64,000 bases of DNA from HGM04593 sp045634365 (GCA_045634365.1 JAZRAC010000026.1:33397-97396), one strand, 5' to 3'; counted from the first letter of the stretch, positions 38,110 through 48,359 are shown. Notes: generated from the letters alone by a model not told the origin. Numbers and translations: made by a program.

Positions 38110-40356
38110 TTAGTTTCTGTCTTCGGGTTTTGCGGGGTTGTTGTAAATGGATTTTGGTACTATTTCCAAATAGTCTTGGTTGTACTCCTCTTTACCAATA
38201 GAACCCTCGGTTACGTTCTTGATTCTCACCCAGTGACCTTCTCGTGTGGGATTAAGTTCTTGGTTGGTTACAAGTATTCTTCGCATACCGTTGCTGGTGT
38301 CGCGCATAGGTGTCTTGCTGCCTACCCAGATGCTTGCGGGTGCTTTCATATATCCACGGTTACGCAAGGCTTTTTCGGCGTCCTGTATCTCCTTGTCTGA
38401 TAATCTTTCGTTTGTCTCTTCGTCAATGTCGGGGAACCAACCGATACGGTTCTTGTTTGCTTCGTCGTTACGCATATCCACGGGAATACCGCAAATCATT
38501 TCATCGAGATAGAACTGGATAACGCCTCGACGGTCGGACATAGAGAAACCGATGCGCACTTCGTATGTTCCCTTGGGAACGTGGGGCAGACGGTACTCTA
38601 TATTAAAGATACCCTCTACAAGGAACTCGTCACCTTGATAGTTGGTGTAACCGCCGGTACCTGTTACCCAGGGGTAGAGGTAGTATATTCTACTGTCGTT
38701 GTTGAGTGCTCTCAAACGTTTGCTGAATTGTCTTTCGCTTGCCGAAAGGTCGCTACCTGCGGGGATGTATACGAAGGGGTAGTCGGTGTTCCAGCGGACA
38801 CGGTTGGTGGTAAGTTCGGGGAAACAAGATACAACGTCCCAACGCATTCTCTCGTTTATGATGTTCTCGCGCATCTCCTGCTCGTTGTATACAAGAATCT
38901 TGTCGAGGTAGTGGATTGTTGCGTTCTGTGGGTCGAGACTTACATTTTTGAGCGATTCAAACATCTTCTCGGCTTCTGTTTGTCTGATAACTCTGATGTT
39001 TGTGTGATAGTACATCATATCGCTGGGGGTGGTATTGCAGTAGTTGAGCACAATATCGCTGTTCTTGAAGGATGCATCGGTGTAGGCTTTTGTAACTTTT
39101 ATCATACAGCCTTCGTCTACATTACCTTTGGCAATTTCTTCAAGGTCGGCGTCTGTGTATTCCCACTCGCTATAAGGAAGATATGTTTCAAAATAGTCGT
39201 GCCAATTATATGCACTGTTCATATTGGTGCTGGCAAGGAAACCGTTTCCACCCTCGTAGTCCTGTTCCATAATCCAACCCATAGGACCCGAAACGAAGTC
39301 GAGTTTACGGTCGATTATATGATAGGCTACATATTTAAATAAAGCATTCTTGGGGTGTGTGTAAATAGTTTCGTAGCCGGGCTCTGAACCATATACCAAT
39401 TCGGCAAATTCAATAAGTTCGTCGAGTGAGGTAATTGCCATATTGAAACTGTTGTTTGCAGGGTTGGCAAGAATCTCATTAGGCTCCATAAGCAATGTGA
39501 AGCCGTAATTGTTCTCTTCGGGGCGGCCTTGCACAGCGTTGGGCTGTCCCGAGAATACTATAAACTCGGCATCTTTATCGTAGTCTTTGTCTACTTCGTA
39601 TTTATTGAGAAGCTCGCTAAGGCCGGTTGCTTGCAATGCCTCGCGGAAAATGCTGATACCGCCTACCTCGTTGATAATCTCCGATGCATTCTGTGTAGAT
39701 GGGTTGAGCATCTCCGATACTGAGTGGATTGTTCCGTTGTAGGTGGAAATGTCGCTCTCCTCAATTTGTGCCTCGTTAACGCCGAGGAAGTATCTTCTGT
39801 CGCCTGTTTCGGGATCGATGTCGCTGGTTACAAGAACGGGGCGATAGTTCATTGTTACCTTGGGAAGGTTGCTGCCCACTTTAAAGTCTACGGTTCTGAA
39901 CTCATCTTCTATGATATGGTTCTTGGCAATCTCTGAACATTTTTCAACAGTGAGGTCACTCACGTTGGGTGATGTTACTCCTGTCTCAATAATGGGTGCG
40001 AGAGGGTTCTTTTCGTTCTCGGCAATACTGTTCATATATGTTTCGTATTGCTCTTTCACGAAGTTCTCCACTGCTTGGTTTGTGGGGGCGATACAGGTGT
40101 ATGCTCCGTATGTGGATAGGGTCTTCAACATATTTCCCGAAGCCTTATTGCCGATAGACGCCTTGGTGAGGATTTCTACGAAGTGGCTGTACTTGTCGGG
40201 GTTATTCTCCAAGTGTGTGGAGATGAGCTCTCCTGTAAATGTAAAGCGGTTGCTCTGGTCAACTTCTTCTTGACAACCGATGAATGTTCCACCCACAAAT
40301 ATTGCAAGAGGAAGGAGCATCCAACTTTTCAATTTTTTTGAGATTGCTTTTTTCAT
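38110..40356 (-). CDS. Fasciclin-domain lipoprotein
   Basis: The 748-aa protein has a signal peptide and lipobox (TFIGC, Cys28). A fasciclin-like domain (SHFVEILTKASIG ... YTCIAPTNQAVENFV) lies at about 57-105 and continues to GTIHSVSEML near 210; a second weaker one spans about 240-480. The C-terminal 250 residues form a separate beta-rich region (GTYEVRIGFSMSDRRGVIQFY). Such proteins occur in Bacteroidales SusC/D-like surface systems, but no SusC/D pair is nearby. Confidence 0.75.
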   Translation of the reverse strand: MKKAISKKLKSWMLLPLAIFVGGTFIGCQEEVDQSNRFTFTGELISTHLENNPDKYSHFVEILTKASIGNKASGNMLKTLSTYGAYTCIAPTNQAVENFVKEQYETYMNSIAENEKNPLAPIIETGVTSPNVSDLTVEKCSEIAKNHIIEDEFRTVDFKVGSNLPKVTMNYRPVLVTSDIDPETGDRRYFLGVNEAQIEESDISTYNGTIHSVSEMLNPSTQNASEIINEVGGISIFREALQATGLSELLNKYEVDKDYDKDAEFIVFSGQPNAVQGRPEENNYGFTLLMEPNEILANPANNSFNMAITSLDELIEFAELVYGSEPGYETIYTHPKNALFKYVAYHIIDRKLDFVSGPMGWIMEQDYEGGNGFLASTNMNSAYNWHDYFETYLPYSEWEYTDADLEEIAKGNVDEGCMIKVTKAYTDASFKNSDIVLNYCNTTPSDMMYYHTNIRVIRQTEAEKMFESLKNVSLDPQNATIHYLDKILVYNEQEMRENIINERMRWDVVSCFPELTTNRVRWNTDYPFVYIPAGSDLSASERQFSKRLRALNNDSRIYYLYPWVTGTGGYTNYQGDEFLVEGIFNIEYRLPHVPKGTYEVRIGFSMSDRRGVIQFYLDEMICGIPVDMRNDEANKNRIGWFPDIDEETNERLSDKEIQDAEKALRNRGYMKAPASIWVGSKTPMRDTSNGMRRILVTNQELNPTREGHWVRIKNVTEGSIGKEEYNQDYLEIVPKSIYNNPAKPEDRN

Positions 40357-40376
40357 ATTTGGTTATACTTTTAATT

Positions 40377-40694
40377 TATTTATTCGTGTATTGTGTTGTT
40401 TCTTAATTTGTTAGGCTTGCTTTTGTGCTTCGCCTGCAATTTATGTCACGCCCACTCTTTCGGGGAGCCGGCGCAAAATGGTATAAATCAGTTCCAAATA
40501 TAGGGGAATAATATTTACCAAACAAGAAAATTTCTTCAAATTTTATTTATTTTCCTTATATTTTATTTTTCACAGCGTTTCTATTTGCTTTTTTATTGAA
40601 TTTATGCTGTCGGCGGCTTTTTTGAGGACCGTCGGGGCAGAAACTTTGCGGGCATCGGCAGTAATAATAGCAGTAATAATAAAAGGTGTACCGC
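40377..40694. other. Intergenic stretch without a recognised feature
   Basis: About 320 bp, AT-rich with poly-T tracts. No ORF, hairpin or promoter pair stood out. Confidence 0.5.
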
Positions 40695-41069
40695 TTATTT
40701 AAGGAATACAAAGTAGACGGCAAGCACGAGGAACAGCACTGCAACAAAATGATTCCATTGCAGGCTCTCTCCTTTAAAGAGGATTGAGACTATGATTCCG
40801 AATACAAGGCACGAAATTACCTCTTGTATAACTTTTAGCTGCACAAGCGAGAATGGGCCTCCGTTTATGTCGCTGCCTATGCGGTTGGCGGGGATTAGGA
40901 AAGAGTATTCAAGCAGGGCTATTCCCCAACTTATGAGGATTATGAATATCATCGGGGTGTTCGATGAAATAACCTTCATATCCTGTAATTTCAGGTTGCC
41001 GTACCATGCGAGTGTCATAAAACTGTTCGATATTATGAGCAGTGCGAGGGTGAGAATGATTTTTGTCAT
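40695..41069 (-). CDS. DMT-superfamily small membrane protein (DUF486)
   Basis: The 124-aa protein has four TM helices. It shows the DUF486 pattern: SNSFMTLAWYGNLK, LISWGIALLEYSFLIPANRIG and FSLVQLKVIQEVISC, ending FLVLAVYFVFLK. The family is related to small multidrug-type transporters; the substrate is unknown. It follows the TtcA-like gene by 13 nt. Confidence 0.85.
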   Translation of the reverse strand: MTKIILTLALLIISNSFMTLAWYGNLKLQDMKVISSNTPMIFIILISWGIALLEYSFLIPANRIGSDINGGPFSLVQLKVIQEVISCLVFGIIVSILFKGESLQWNHFVAVLFLVLAVYFVFLK

Positions 41070-41082
41070 TTGTGTAATATTT

Positions 41083-41838
41083 TTACTGTTTGTTTTTTGC
41101 TTTTGGCGGTAATAACTCCTGCTGAATGTTGCTCATCGCTCCCCAGATGTTGTAGTGTGCTTCGGGGTTTAGGCGGGTGAGCTGTGCCAACAGGTCTTTC
41201 ATCTGCTTGCGGTTGCTGCTGTTCTCGTGAGGGCAGTTTTTCTTCTGTGGCGGGAAGGCGCGCATTGCGGCATATTCTTCAATGTCGCTCTCTTTTATAA
41301 GACACAATGGGCGTATGATGGTTATGGGGAATTTTTCCATCTTCATTGCCGGAGCCATTGCGCTGAACGCTCCTTGAAAGGTTATGTTCAGCAGCAGTGT
41401 TTCGATAAAGTCATCCATATTGTGCCCCAATGCTATTTTGTTGCATCCCTCGCGCTGTGCAAGCTCGAAGAGGGCTTTGCGACGGTTCCACGAGCAGAGG
41501 AAACAGGGCGAGCGTTTCGTGTCGCTCTCTGCATCGAAGCTGCTCTCTATGTGGTAAAAGGGCACTTGTTGTTCGTTGCAGAATTGTTGCAGGTATTCAA
41601 TGTTGCTTTTGTAAGGAATATTTATCATTGAAACATGCGCGGCGATAATTGAAATGGAGGGCTTGTGTATGCGACTCCTTTCGGCCAGCAGTTGCAGCAT
41701 TGTGAGCGAGTCTTTTCCTCCCGACAGGGCTACGAGAATTTTGTCGCCGTCGGCGAGCAGCGAATACTCCTTTGTCGCTTTTGAGAAGCGGCTTTGCAGT
41801 TGCTTGTATTTCTTTTGTTCGGGAGTGTATTTTGCCAT
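41083..41838 (-). CDS. ttcA: TtcA-like tRNA thiolation PP-loop ATPase
   Basis: The 251-aa protein has a PP-loop LVALSGGKDSLTML, the paired cysteines PCFLC (CxxC) and LGHNMDDFIETLLLN, all features of TtcA, which makes 2-thiocytidine at position 32 of tRNA using a 4Fe-4S cluster. A third cysteine is in KKNCPHE. Paralogous PP-loop families (TtuA, other thiolases) are possible. Upstream of, and probably co-transcribed with, the DUF486 gene. Confidence 0.75.
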   Translation of the reverse strand: MAKYTPEQKKYKQLQSRFSKATKEYSLLADGDKILVALSGGKDSLTMLQLLAERSRIHKPSISIIAAHVSMINIPYKSNIEYLQQFCNEQQVPFYHIESSFDAESDTKRSPCFLCSWNRRKALFELAQREGCNKIALGHNMDDFIETLLLNITFQGAFSAMAPAMKMEKFPITIIRPLCLIKESDIEEYAAMRAFPPQKKNCPHENSSNRKQMKDLLAQLTRLNPEAHYNIWGAMSNIQQELLPPKAKNKQ

Positions 41839-42081
41839 TTGTGCAAATTTGCCGCGAAGTTAGTGAATTGTTGCCATTTATTGTCGATGCGTGTGCAATT
41901 ATTCTTGCAAAAAAGTTCATTATCGGGTATATTTTGCTTAAATTTTCAAAATTTATTCAAGAGTGTGGCGATTGTATGATATTTTATTTATATTTGGTGT
42001 GAAAATCGAATATTTACTGCACTTACGATGGGCGCGGGCTTTTTCTGTGCGGTGCATTTGTGTTAATGATATATTGAATTT

Positions 42082-43506
42082 ATGAAAAAAGGTTTTTATA
42101 TAGTTTTTTTTCTCCTTCTGTGGGCCGGAGCTCTTCTTGCACAGAATAAGACGGTTGCACGCAAGCATTTTCTTGCCGGAGAGTACTCTGTGGCAAAGCC
42201 TATGTTCGAAAAGCTGTTGAAAAGAAATCCGCGCAATGGTGAGTTGAACTATTGGTACGCCGTGTGTTGTTACGAAACAAAAGACACGGTGCCTGTGAAG
42301 GAGATGTTGGAGTTTGCAGCGTCGCGCAAAATAGCCAATGCGCATCGCTATCTTGGCGATTTATATGCCGATAGTTGCGACTATGGTGCTGCTGCCGAAA
42401 AATATGAGGATTTTATAGATGTTGCAACCGACGACTCCCTGCTTGCCGTTTATCGCGAGAAATTGAGTCGCGTGAACCGTCTCTATCGTATGGTGAGTGC
42501 TACCGAGAAAATATGCATTGTGGATAGTGTGGTGGTGGATAAGGAAAATTTCCTGTCGGCCTATAATATGGGGCGCGACGCTGCCTCGTTGTATTCTGTT
42601 GCCCGTTTTTTCGGCAACGAGAATAGCGACGATGCATATCTTTCGCAAACAGAGCGTGGCATTGATATTTACTATGCGATGCGCTGCGACACTCTTCTTA
42701 AACTCCACCATAGTACCTTGGTGGGCCGTGAGTGGAGCAGGCCTGCGGAGCTCGCGGGCTTTAATACCGGTGGTAACGACAACTATCCCTTTATGCTCTC
42801 CGATGGCCTTACTCTCTATTTTGCAAGTGACGGCGAGGGGTCGGTGGGTGGCTACGATATTTTTGTTACGCGCTACGACTCGGAGAGTGGGCGTTATCTG
42901 CGCCCCGATAATGTGGGTATGCCTTTTAACTCCCCGGCCAACGATTATATGATGGCCGTTAACGAAGTTGCGGGCCTTGGATGGTTCGCCAGCGACCGTA
43001 ACCAGCCCGAAGGTAAGGTGTGTGTCTATGTATTTATTTATAGCGACACAAAAGAGTGTTTCGATGTTGAACGCGACGGCTACAAGAATGTGCTGAATTT
43101 TGCGCAGATACATAATATTGCTGCAACGCAGGAGGATGCCGATGCTGTGCGCAATGCACGCCGCCGGCTGGCTATGTTGCTCTACGAAGGTGGCGAGGAG
43201 AAAAAAACGGCGGACTTCCTTTTTGTGATAGATGATACGCTCGACTATACTGCTCTCGGCGATTTTAAGAGCGAAAAGGCACGCGCTCTCTTCAAGGAGT
43301 GGCAGAAGAGGTGCGCACAGCACGAGAAGGATGTTGCGAACTTGCAGCAGATGCGCGATGCTTATGCCGTGGCCTCCAATGTGGAGAGGGAGCGTGCGAG
43401 TGCTGCTATTCTGGAATTGGAACGTAAGGTTGATGCCGATTACACAACTTTGCAGAATATGGAATTTGAGATAAGGAAATTGGAAATGGATACTATATAT
43501 AAGTAA
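42082..43506 (+). CDS. TPR and PD40 repeat exported protein
   Basis: The 474-aa product has a signal peptide (GFYIVFFLLLWAGALLAQ), TPR-like repeats at about 25-125 (GEYSVAKPMFEKLLKRNP), PD40-type propeller motifs (PFMLSDGLTLYFASDGEGSVGGYDIF, recognised by LYFASDGxGxxGGYDI) and a C-terminal coiled coil (about 405-470). The first two features are typical of Bacteroidetes envelope proteins near OmpA-like proteins. No OmpA domain is present. nfeD follows 2 nt later. Confidence 0.75.
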   Translation: MKKGFYIVFFLLLWAGALLAQNKTVARKHFLAGEYSVAKPMFEKLLKRNPRNGELNYWYAVCCYETKDTVPVKEMLEFAASRKIANAHRYLGDLYADSCDYGAAAEKYEDFIDVATDDSLLAVYREKLSRVNRLYRMVSATEKICIVDSVVVDKENFLSAYNMGRDAASLYSVARFFGNENSDDAYLSQTERGIDIYYAMRCDTLLKLHHSTLVGREWSRPAELAGFNTGGNDNYPFMLSDGLTLYFASDGEGSVGGYDIFVTRYDSESGRYLRPDNVGMPFNSPANDYMMAVNEVAGLGWFASDRNQPEGKVCVYVFIYSDTKECFDVERDGYKNVLNFAQIHNIAATQEDADAVRNARRRLAMLLYEGGEEKKTADFLFVIDDTLDYTALGDFKSEKARALFKEWQKRCAQHEKDVANLQQMRDAYAVASNVERERASAAILELERKVDADYTTLQNMEFEIRKLEMDTIYK

Positions 43507-43508
43507 TT

Positions 43509-43979
43509 ATGGAACTTTTTTTGACAATAATTCTTGTGGCTTTCGGAGTATTGCTTCTATTGGTGGAAATTGCTCTTATTCCGGGCTTCGGCCTAACCGG
43601 TATTATGGGTGTTGCCTCGTTCTTGGCATCTATAATATATGCCTTTGTCATAATGGGGCCTTTCGCCGGCTGGGTGACATTGCTCTCGGTGCTTGTGCTG
43701 TTGGCGTTGCTTGTGCTGTGGGCTGTGCGTGGAAAGCCTTTTAAGAAACTTGCCTTGAAGGCAAATATAGACTCTACGCTGAAAGTGCCCGAAGCGGCGG
43801 CTGTTGCGGTGGGCGACGAGGGTGTTGCCGTTACTCGTCTGGCTCTTGTGGGAGAGGTCGATTTTGGCAATGTGAGGCTGGATGTAGTTTCGGACGATGG
43901 ATTGATAGACGAGGGTACGGCTGTGCGTGTGTCGCGCATAAAAGAGAGTGCCGTGTTTGTAAAAAAAATACCAAAATAG
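43509..43979 (+). CDS. NfeD-like membrane protein
   Basis: The 156-aa protein has three TM helices (first ending LLLVEIALIPGFGLTGIMG, the NfeD hallmark) and a C-terminal OB-fold-like domain (GDEGVAVTRLALVGEVDFG). NfeD proteins work with flotillin-like proteins in membrane organisation; floA lies 288 nt downstream, as usual. Confidence 0.88.
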   Translation: MELFLTIILVAFGVLLLLVEIALIPGFGLTGIMGVASFLASIIYAFVIMGPFAGWVTLLSVLVLLALLVLWAVRGKPFKKLALKANIDSTLKVPEAAAVAVGDEGVAVTRLALVGEVDFGNVRLDVVSDDGLIDEGTAVRVSRIKESAVFVKKIPK

Positions 43980-44162
43980 GCTGCACTCGCGCGAATTGGT
44001 TGAGGTTAAACGCTTTCTTTAATATAAAGGTTAACATACTCCTTTGTAAAGCTGAAGCTTCAGTCGTCGCAAGCAATGCTCTCTCTCGCATTGCCGTTTG
44101 CACTATTTTTGTGAAAAAATCACCAAAATAGGCTGCACTCGCTGTAATATGCCAAAGTAAAC

Positions 44163-44192
44163 TTTGCATCTTGCTCGTTTGCACTATTTTTG
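44163..44192 (+). promoter_or_regulatory. Promoter for floA
   Basis: TTTG at 44163-44166 and TATTTTTG at 44185-44192 are 18 nt apart. The region 43980-44267 contains no gene; it also holds two copies of AAAATAGGCTGCACTCGC (one overlapping the nfeD stop, one near 44125) and of CGTTTGCACTATTTTTG. Confidence 0.7.
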
Positions 44193-44267
44193 GTTAAGAG
44201 AAAATAAAAATTTTACGTCAGGGCGTTTGCCCGCAACATTTTGCATTAACTTTAAATTAAATATTTT

Positions 44268-45230
44268 ATGGATGGATCTATCTTTTTTACAGTAGTTACA
44301 GTCGTGTCACTTGCGGTGCTCGCGATTTTCTTTCACTATGTGCCCTTTATGTTGTGGATTTCGGCACAGGTGTCGGGTGTGTATGTTTCGCTCATTCAGC
44401 TGTTCCTGATGCGTATTCGTAACGTTCCTCCCCACAAAATTGTGGCAGCGATGATTGAGGCGCACAAGGCGGGGCTCAAAGGTATTACTCGCGACGACCT
44501 CGAAGCGCACTATCTTGCCGGTGGTCGTGTGGAGAAGGTTGTTCACGCGCTTGTGTCGGCTGCAAAGGCCAATTTCGACCTTACTTTCCAGATGGCTACT
44601 GCCATCGACCTTGCCGGTCGCGATGTATTTGAGGCTGTGCAGATGTCGGTTAACCCCAAAGTGATTGATACTCCCCACGTTACAGCGGTGGCGAAGGATG
44701 GTATTCAGCTAATCGCCATTGCACGTGTTACTGTGCGTGCCAATATCAAACGCCTTGTCGGTGGTGCAGGCGAGGAGACTGTGCTTGCTCGTGTGGGCGA
44801 GGGTATTGTATCGTCTATCGGTTCTTCGGAGACACATAAGGAGGTGCTCGAAAATCCCGATTCAATCTCTAAACTTGTGCTCAAAAAGGGACTCGATGCG
44901 GGTACCGCCTTCGAAATTCTCTCTATCGATATTGCCGACATTGATGTTGGCAAGAATATTGGTGCGATGTTGCAGATTGACCAAGCTAATGCCGACAAGA
45001 ATATAGCTCAGGCAAAGGCCGAGGAGCGTCGTGCAATAGCCGTGGCGCTGGAACAGGAGATGAAGGCTCGTGCACAGGAGGCCCGTGCCCACGTTATTGA
45101 GTCGGAGGCCGAAGTTCCCAAGGCTATGGCCGAGGCGTTCCGCAACGGAAATCTCGGTATTATGGACTACTATCGTATGAAGAATTTGCAGGCCGACACG
45201 GCTATGCGTGATAATATTGCAAAGGGATAA
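44268..45230 (+). CDS. floA: Flotillin-like protein FloA
   Basis: The 320-aa protein has an N-terminal membrane hairpin (residues 5-50), then VPPHKIVAAMIEAHKAGL and the SPFH-like region (PHVTAVAKDGIQLIAIARVTVRAN, seen as VTAVAKDGIQL). An Ala/Glu-rich coiled coil (IAQAKAEERRAIAVALEQEM) follows. FloA scaffolds membrane microdomains. The pairing with nfeD supports the call. Confidence 0.95.
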   Translation: MDGSIFFTVVTVVSLAVLAIFFHYVPFMLWISAQVSGVYVSLIQLFLMRIRNVPPHKIVAAMIEAHKAGLKGITRDDLEAHYLAGGRVEKVVHALVSAAKANFDLTFQMATAIDLAGRDVFEAVQMSVNPKVIDTPHVTAVAKDGIQLIAIARVTVRANIKRLVGGAGEETVLARVGEGIVSSIGSSETHKEVLENPDSISKLVLKKGLDAGTAFEILSIDIADIDVGKNIGAMLQIDQANADKNIAQAKAEERRAIAVALEQEMKARAQEARAHVIESEAEVPKAMAEAFRNGNLGIMDYYRMKNLQADTAMRDNIAKG

Positions 45231-45279
45231 TCCCGCAATATCTGTATTTTTAACTGTTAACAATTAAAAGAAGTTGATT

Positions 45280-46152
45280 ATGAAGCGTTATTTTCCTCCT
45301 TCGGAACTGCTCATAGAACCCAACGGGGCAGTCTATCATCTGGGAGTAAAACCGGAACAGTTGGCAGAGAAGATTATTTTGGTGGGCGACCCCAACAGGG
45401 TTCCCAAAGTGGCAGCGTTTTTCGATGAACAGGAGTGTGACATAAGCGCACGCGAGTTTCGCACTATCACCGGCACCTATAAAGGAAAGCGCATCACCGT
45501 GGTTGGAACCGGAATAGGTTGCGACAATATCGACATTGTAGTGAACGAACTTGATGCTCTTGCCAATATCGATTTTGAGACACGCTACGAAAAAGAGACC
45601 TTCCGTCAGTTGCAGATGGTGCGCATAGGCACTTGTGGCGGCTTGCAGGAGTATTGCCCCACAGGCTCGTTCATCTGTTCGGTAAAGTCGGTGGGATTCG
45701 ACGGGTTGCTCAACTTCTATGCGGGGCGCAACGAGGCCTGCGACCTTGAATTTGAAGAGGCGTTCAAGAAACACCTCAATTGGTCGCCGCTCCTTTGTGC
45801 GCCATACACCATTCCCGCCGATGCCGAGCTTGTGGAGCGCATAGCACAGGATAATATGGTGCGTGGCGTTACCATTGCTTGTGGCGGATTTTTCGGCCCG
45901 CAGGGTAGGCAGTTGCGTGTGCCGTTGGCCTTCCCCAAACAGAATGAACTTATTGAGTCGTTTGAGTATAAGGGGCAGAGGATTACCAATTTCGAAATGG
46001 AAAGTTCGGCACTTGCCGGCCTTGCCGCTCTTATGGGGCACAAGGCTGTCACCGTGTGCCTTGTAATTGCCAACCGATTGGCAAAGAAGGCCACAATGGA
46101 TTATAACGAGAAGATGCGAGAGCTCATACAAACGGTGCTCGACCGCATCTGA
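45280..46152 (+). CDS. Nucleoside phosphorylase (uridine phosphorylase-like)
   Basis: The 290-aa protein is of the PNP/UDP family: LVGDPNRVPKVAAFF (phosphate site), TGIGCDNIDIVVNEL, MVRIGTCGGLQ and the ligand-binding FEMESSALAGLAALMGHKA. It would cleave nucleosides with phosphate, probably uridine, in salvage. ATG 45280 is preferred to the in-frame TTG 45274. It follows floA by 49 nt. Confidence 0.88.
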   Translation: MKRYFPPSELLIEPNGAVYHLGVKPEQLAEKIILVGDPNRVPKVAAFFDEQECDISAREFRTITGTYKGKRITVVGTGIGCDNIDIVVNELDALANIDFETRYEKETFRQLQMVRIGTCGGLQEYCPTGSFICSVKSVGFDGLLNFYAGRNEACDLEFEEAFKKHLNWSPLLCAPYTIPADAELVERIAQDNMVRGVTIACGGFFGPQGRQLRVPLAFPKQNELIESFEYKGQRITNFEMESSALAGLAALMGHKAVTVCLVIANRLAKKATMDYNEKMRELIQTVLDRI

Positions 46153-46243
46153 CAAGAACGCAAGCAGGCAAGAAGGGGCACGCACTCCTTCTTGCTTCAT
46201 AATAGACTATCAGCAGACACAAAACTCATAACCGCACAAAATT

Positions 46244-47662
46244 ATGAAGGATACAATATGCGCATTGGCAACACCGCAGGGTGGAGCGATAAATGTTATA
46301 CGCATTTCGGGCCCCTCGGCCATTTCAATCGTCGATAAGATATTTGTTCCGCGCAAGGGGGTACCTCTTTCCCAGCGCAAGAGCCACACGGTGGCATTCG
46401 GCGATATATTCACTTCACCATCGGAACTGCTCGACGAGGTGCTGGTAACCATTATGCGTGCGCCACACAGCTACACGGGCGAGGATAGTGTGGAGATAAG
46501 CTGTCACGCATCGCCCTACATCACCCAACAGCTCCTTCTCACCCTCTTCGACAATGGTGCGCGACAGGCCGATGCAGGCGAGTTTACAATGCGTGCCTTC
46601 CTGAATGGTAAAATGGACCTTAGCCGTGCCGAAGCCGTGGCCGACCTTATAGCCTCGTCGTCGCGTGCTTCGCATCGTTTGGCAATGAACCAGTTGAAAG
46701 GAGGGTTCAGTGCACAACTCTCGCTCTTGCGCGACAAACTGCTGAAACTAACCTCACTTATGGAGCTTGAACTAGATTTTAGCGAAGAGGATGTTACATT
46801 TGCCGACCGCATACAGCTCCTCACCCTCTGCAACGAAATAGAGGAGGTAATGAGCCGTTTGGCCTCGTCGTTCAGTGTGGGAAACGCAGTTAAGAACGGC
46901 GTGCCCGTGGCAATTGTGGGCGAAACAAATACCGGCAAAAGCACACTTCTCAACGCTCTATTGCACGAAGACCGTGCCATAGTGAGCGACATACAAGGAA
47001 CCACACGCGACACAATCGAGGGAATTATGACATTGGGAGGAGTTGCCTTCCGCTTCATCGACACAGCAGGCCTGCGAGAAACACACGACCTTGTGGAGCA
47101 GATGGGCATAGAACGCACTCTGGAACAGTTGTCAAAATCCACCATTGCCTTGTGGATGATAGACCCCCTGCAAAGCCCCAAATCCATCGAAGAGGTTGCA
47201 AAAACCCTCTTGCCAATGTGCCGTGGCAAACGCCTTGCCATTCTTGTGAACAAGTGCGATGTTGTAGACCCCATAGCACTCTCCAAGGTGATGAAGCAGG
47301 GTGGTGAGCTTGTGCGCAAATATGGCAACGGAATAGAGTGGAACGAATGTGACCTGTGGGCAATATCCGCCCGTCTCGGTACAAATATGGACCATTTAGA
47401 GGAATTCCTCATACGCTCGGCCTCGCTGCCCGCAATCTCGTCGCACGATGTTGTTGTAACAAACGCCCGCCACTACGAAGCACTCAAACGCGCTCTCGCC
47501 AATATTGCCGATGTTAAGCAAGGTCTCACCTCCGGCCTCAGCGGTGACCTTGTGAGCGAAGGTCTGCGCGCAGCCCTGCGCAACCTCTCCGAAATTGTGG
47601 GCGAAGTAACCTGCAATGAAGTTCTTGGTTCTATATTCGCTAATTTCTGCATCGGTAAGTAG
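46244..47662 (+). CDS. mnmE: tRNA modification GTPase MnmE
   Basis: The 472-aa protein has the formyl-THF-binding N-domain (ICALATPQGGAINVIRISGP, then YTGEDSVEISCH), a helical domain, and an inserted G domain: GETNTGKSTLLNALL, DIQGTTRDTIEG, DTAGLRE, NKCD. The C-terminus FCIGK supplies the conserved CxGK cysteine. With MnmG it makes the cmnm5 modification of wobble U. Complete. Confidence 0.96.
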   Translation: MKDTICALATPQGGAINVIRISGPSAISIVDKIFVPRKGVPLSQRKSHTVAFGDIFTSPSELLDEVLVTIMRAPHSYTGEDSVEISCHASPYITQQLLLTLFDNGARQADAGEFTMRAFLNGKMDLSRAEAVADLIASSSRASHRLAMNQLKGGFSAQLSLLRDKLLKLTSLMELELDFSEEDVTFADRIQLLTLCNEIEEVMSRLASSFSVGNAVKNGVPVAIVGETNTGKSTLLNALLHEDRAIVSDIQGTTRDTIEGIMTLGGVAFRFIDTAGLRETHDLVEQMGIERTLEQLSKSTIALWMIDPLQSPKSIEEVAKTLLPMCRGKRLAILVNKCDVVDPIALSKVMKQGGELVRKYGNGIEWNECDLWAISARLGTNMDHLEEFLIRSASLPAISSHDVVVTNARHYEALKRALANIADVKQGLTSGLSGDLVSEGLRAALRNLSEIVGEVTCNEVLGSIFANFCIGK

Positions 47663-47864
47663 ATAGTTGAATGTAAGCACTGTATAATATGTTTAAACAA
47701 ATGGGGCGCATCCTGTGAATAGGGCAGTGCTCCATTTGCTTTTTGGTGTTGTGCTAAAAATAAATTATCTCAATAAATTTATATTTTTTTTCAAAAAAGT
47801 TGCATTTTATAGAACAAAAATCGTTCATTAGGTGTTAATATAGTATAACACAAGCAACGCACCT

Positions 47865-48359
47865 ATGACCGACTACGAAAATAAGGTAATATCCCACCAA
47901 AAACAGCTCTATTACCACGCCCTTTGCCTCACTCGCAACAAAGAACTTGCCTCCGACCTTTTGCAAGATACCCTCTTTCGCCTCCTCACTAATGCCGGCA
48001 AATATGAGGAGTGCGACAAATTCATCGGTTGGGCCCGCAGAGTGATGTTCAACATCTTTTTAAATACTTACCAAACGAAAGAAAAGCTTTCTACCCGCCC
48101 GTTGATAGCCGGCTACGACGATGGGGCAGAGGAGCCGCTCCTCGCTGTTGCTGATAGTGATTGCGAATGTAATTACAGCTACTCCGAAATAACAATTGCC
48201 ATCAACAGTCTCTCTCCCGAATCATCGCATCTTCTCACCCTCCGCGCCATCGGTTACAAATACGACGAAATAGCCGAGGAACTTCATCTTCCCGTAGGTA
48301 CCATAAAAAGCCGCCTTTCTGCTGCCAAGCACAATTTAAGGATACTGCTTGAAATGTGA
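47865..48359 (+). CDS. ECF-type RNA polymerase sigma factor
   Basis: The 164-aa protein shows sigma region 2 (YYHALCLTRNKELASDLLQD, TLFRLL) and region 4 (LTLRAIGYKYDEIAEELHLP, VGTIKSRLSAAKHNL). ECF sigmas redirect RNA polymerase to stress or import genes. No anti-sigma gene lies next to it. The 200-bp AT-rich gap before it carries no gene. A CCCCACC/GGTGGGG hairpin at 48387-48423 may terminate it. Confidence 0.88.
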   Translation: MTDYENKVISHQKQLYYHALCLTRNKELASDLLQDTLFRLLTNAGKYEECDKFIGWARRVMFNIFLNTYQTKEKLSTRPLIAGYDDGAEEPLLAVADSDCECNYSYSEITIAINSLSPESSHLLTLRAIGYKYDEIAEELHLPVGTIKSRLSAAKHNLRILLEM

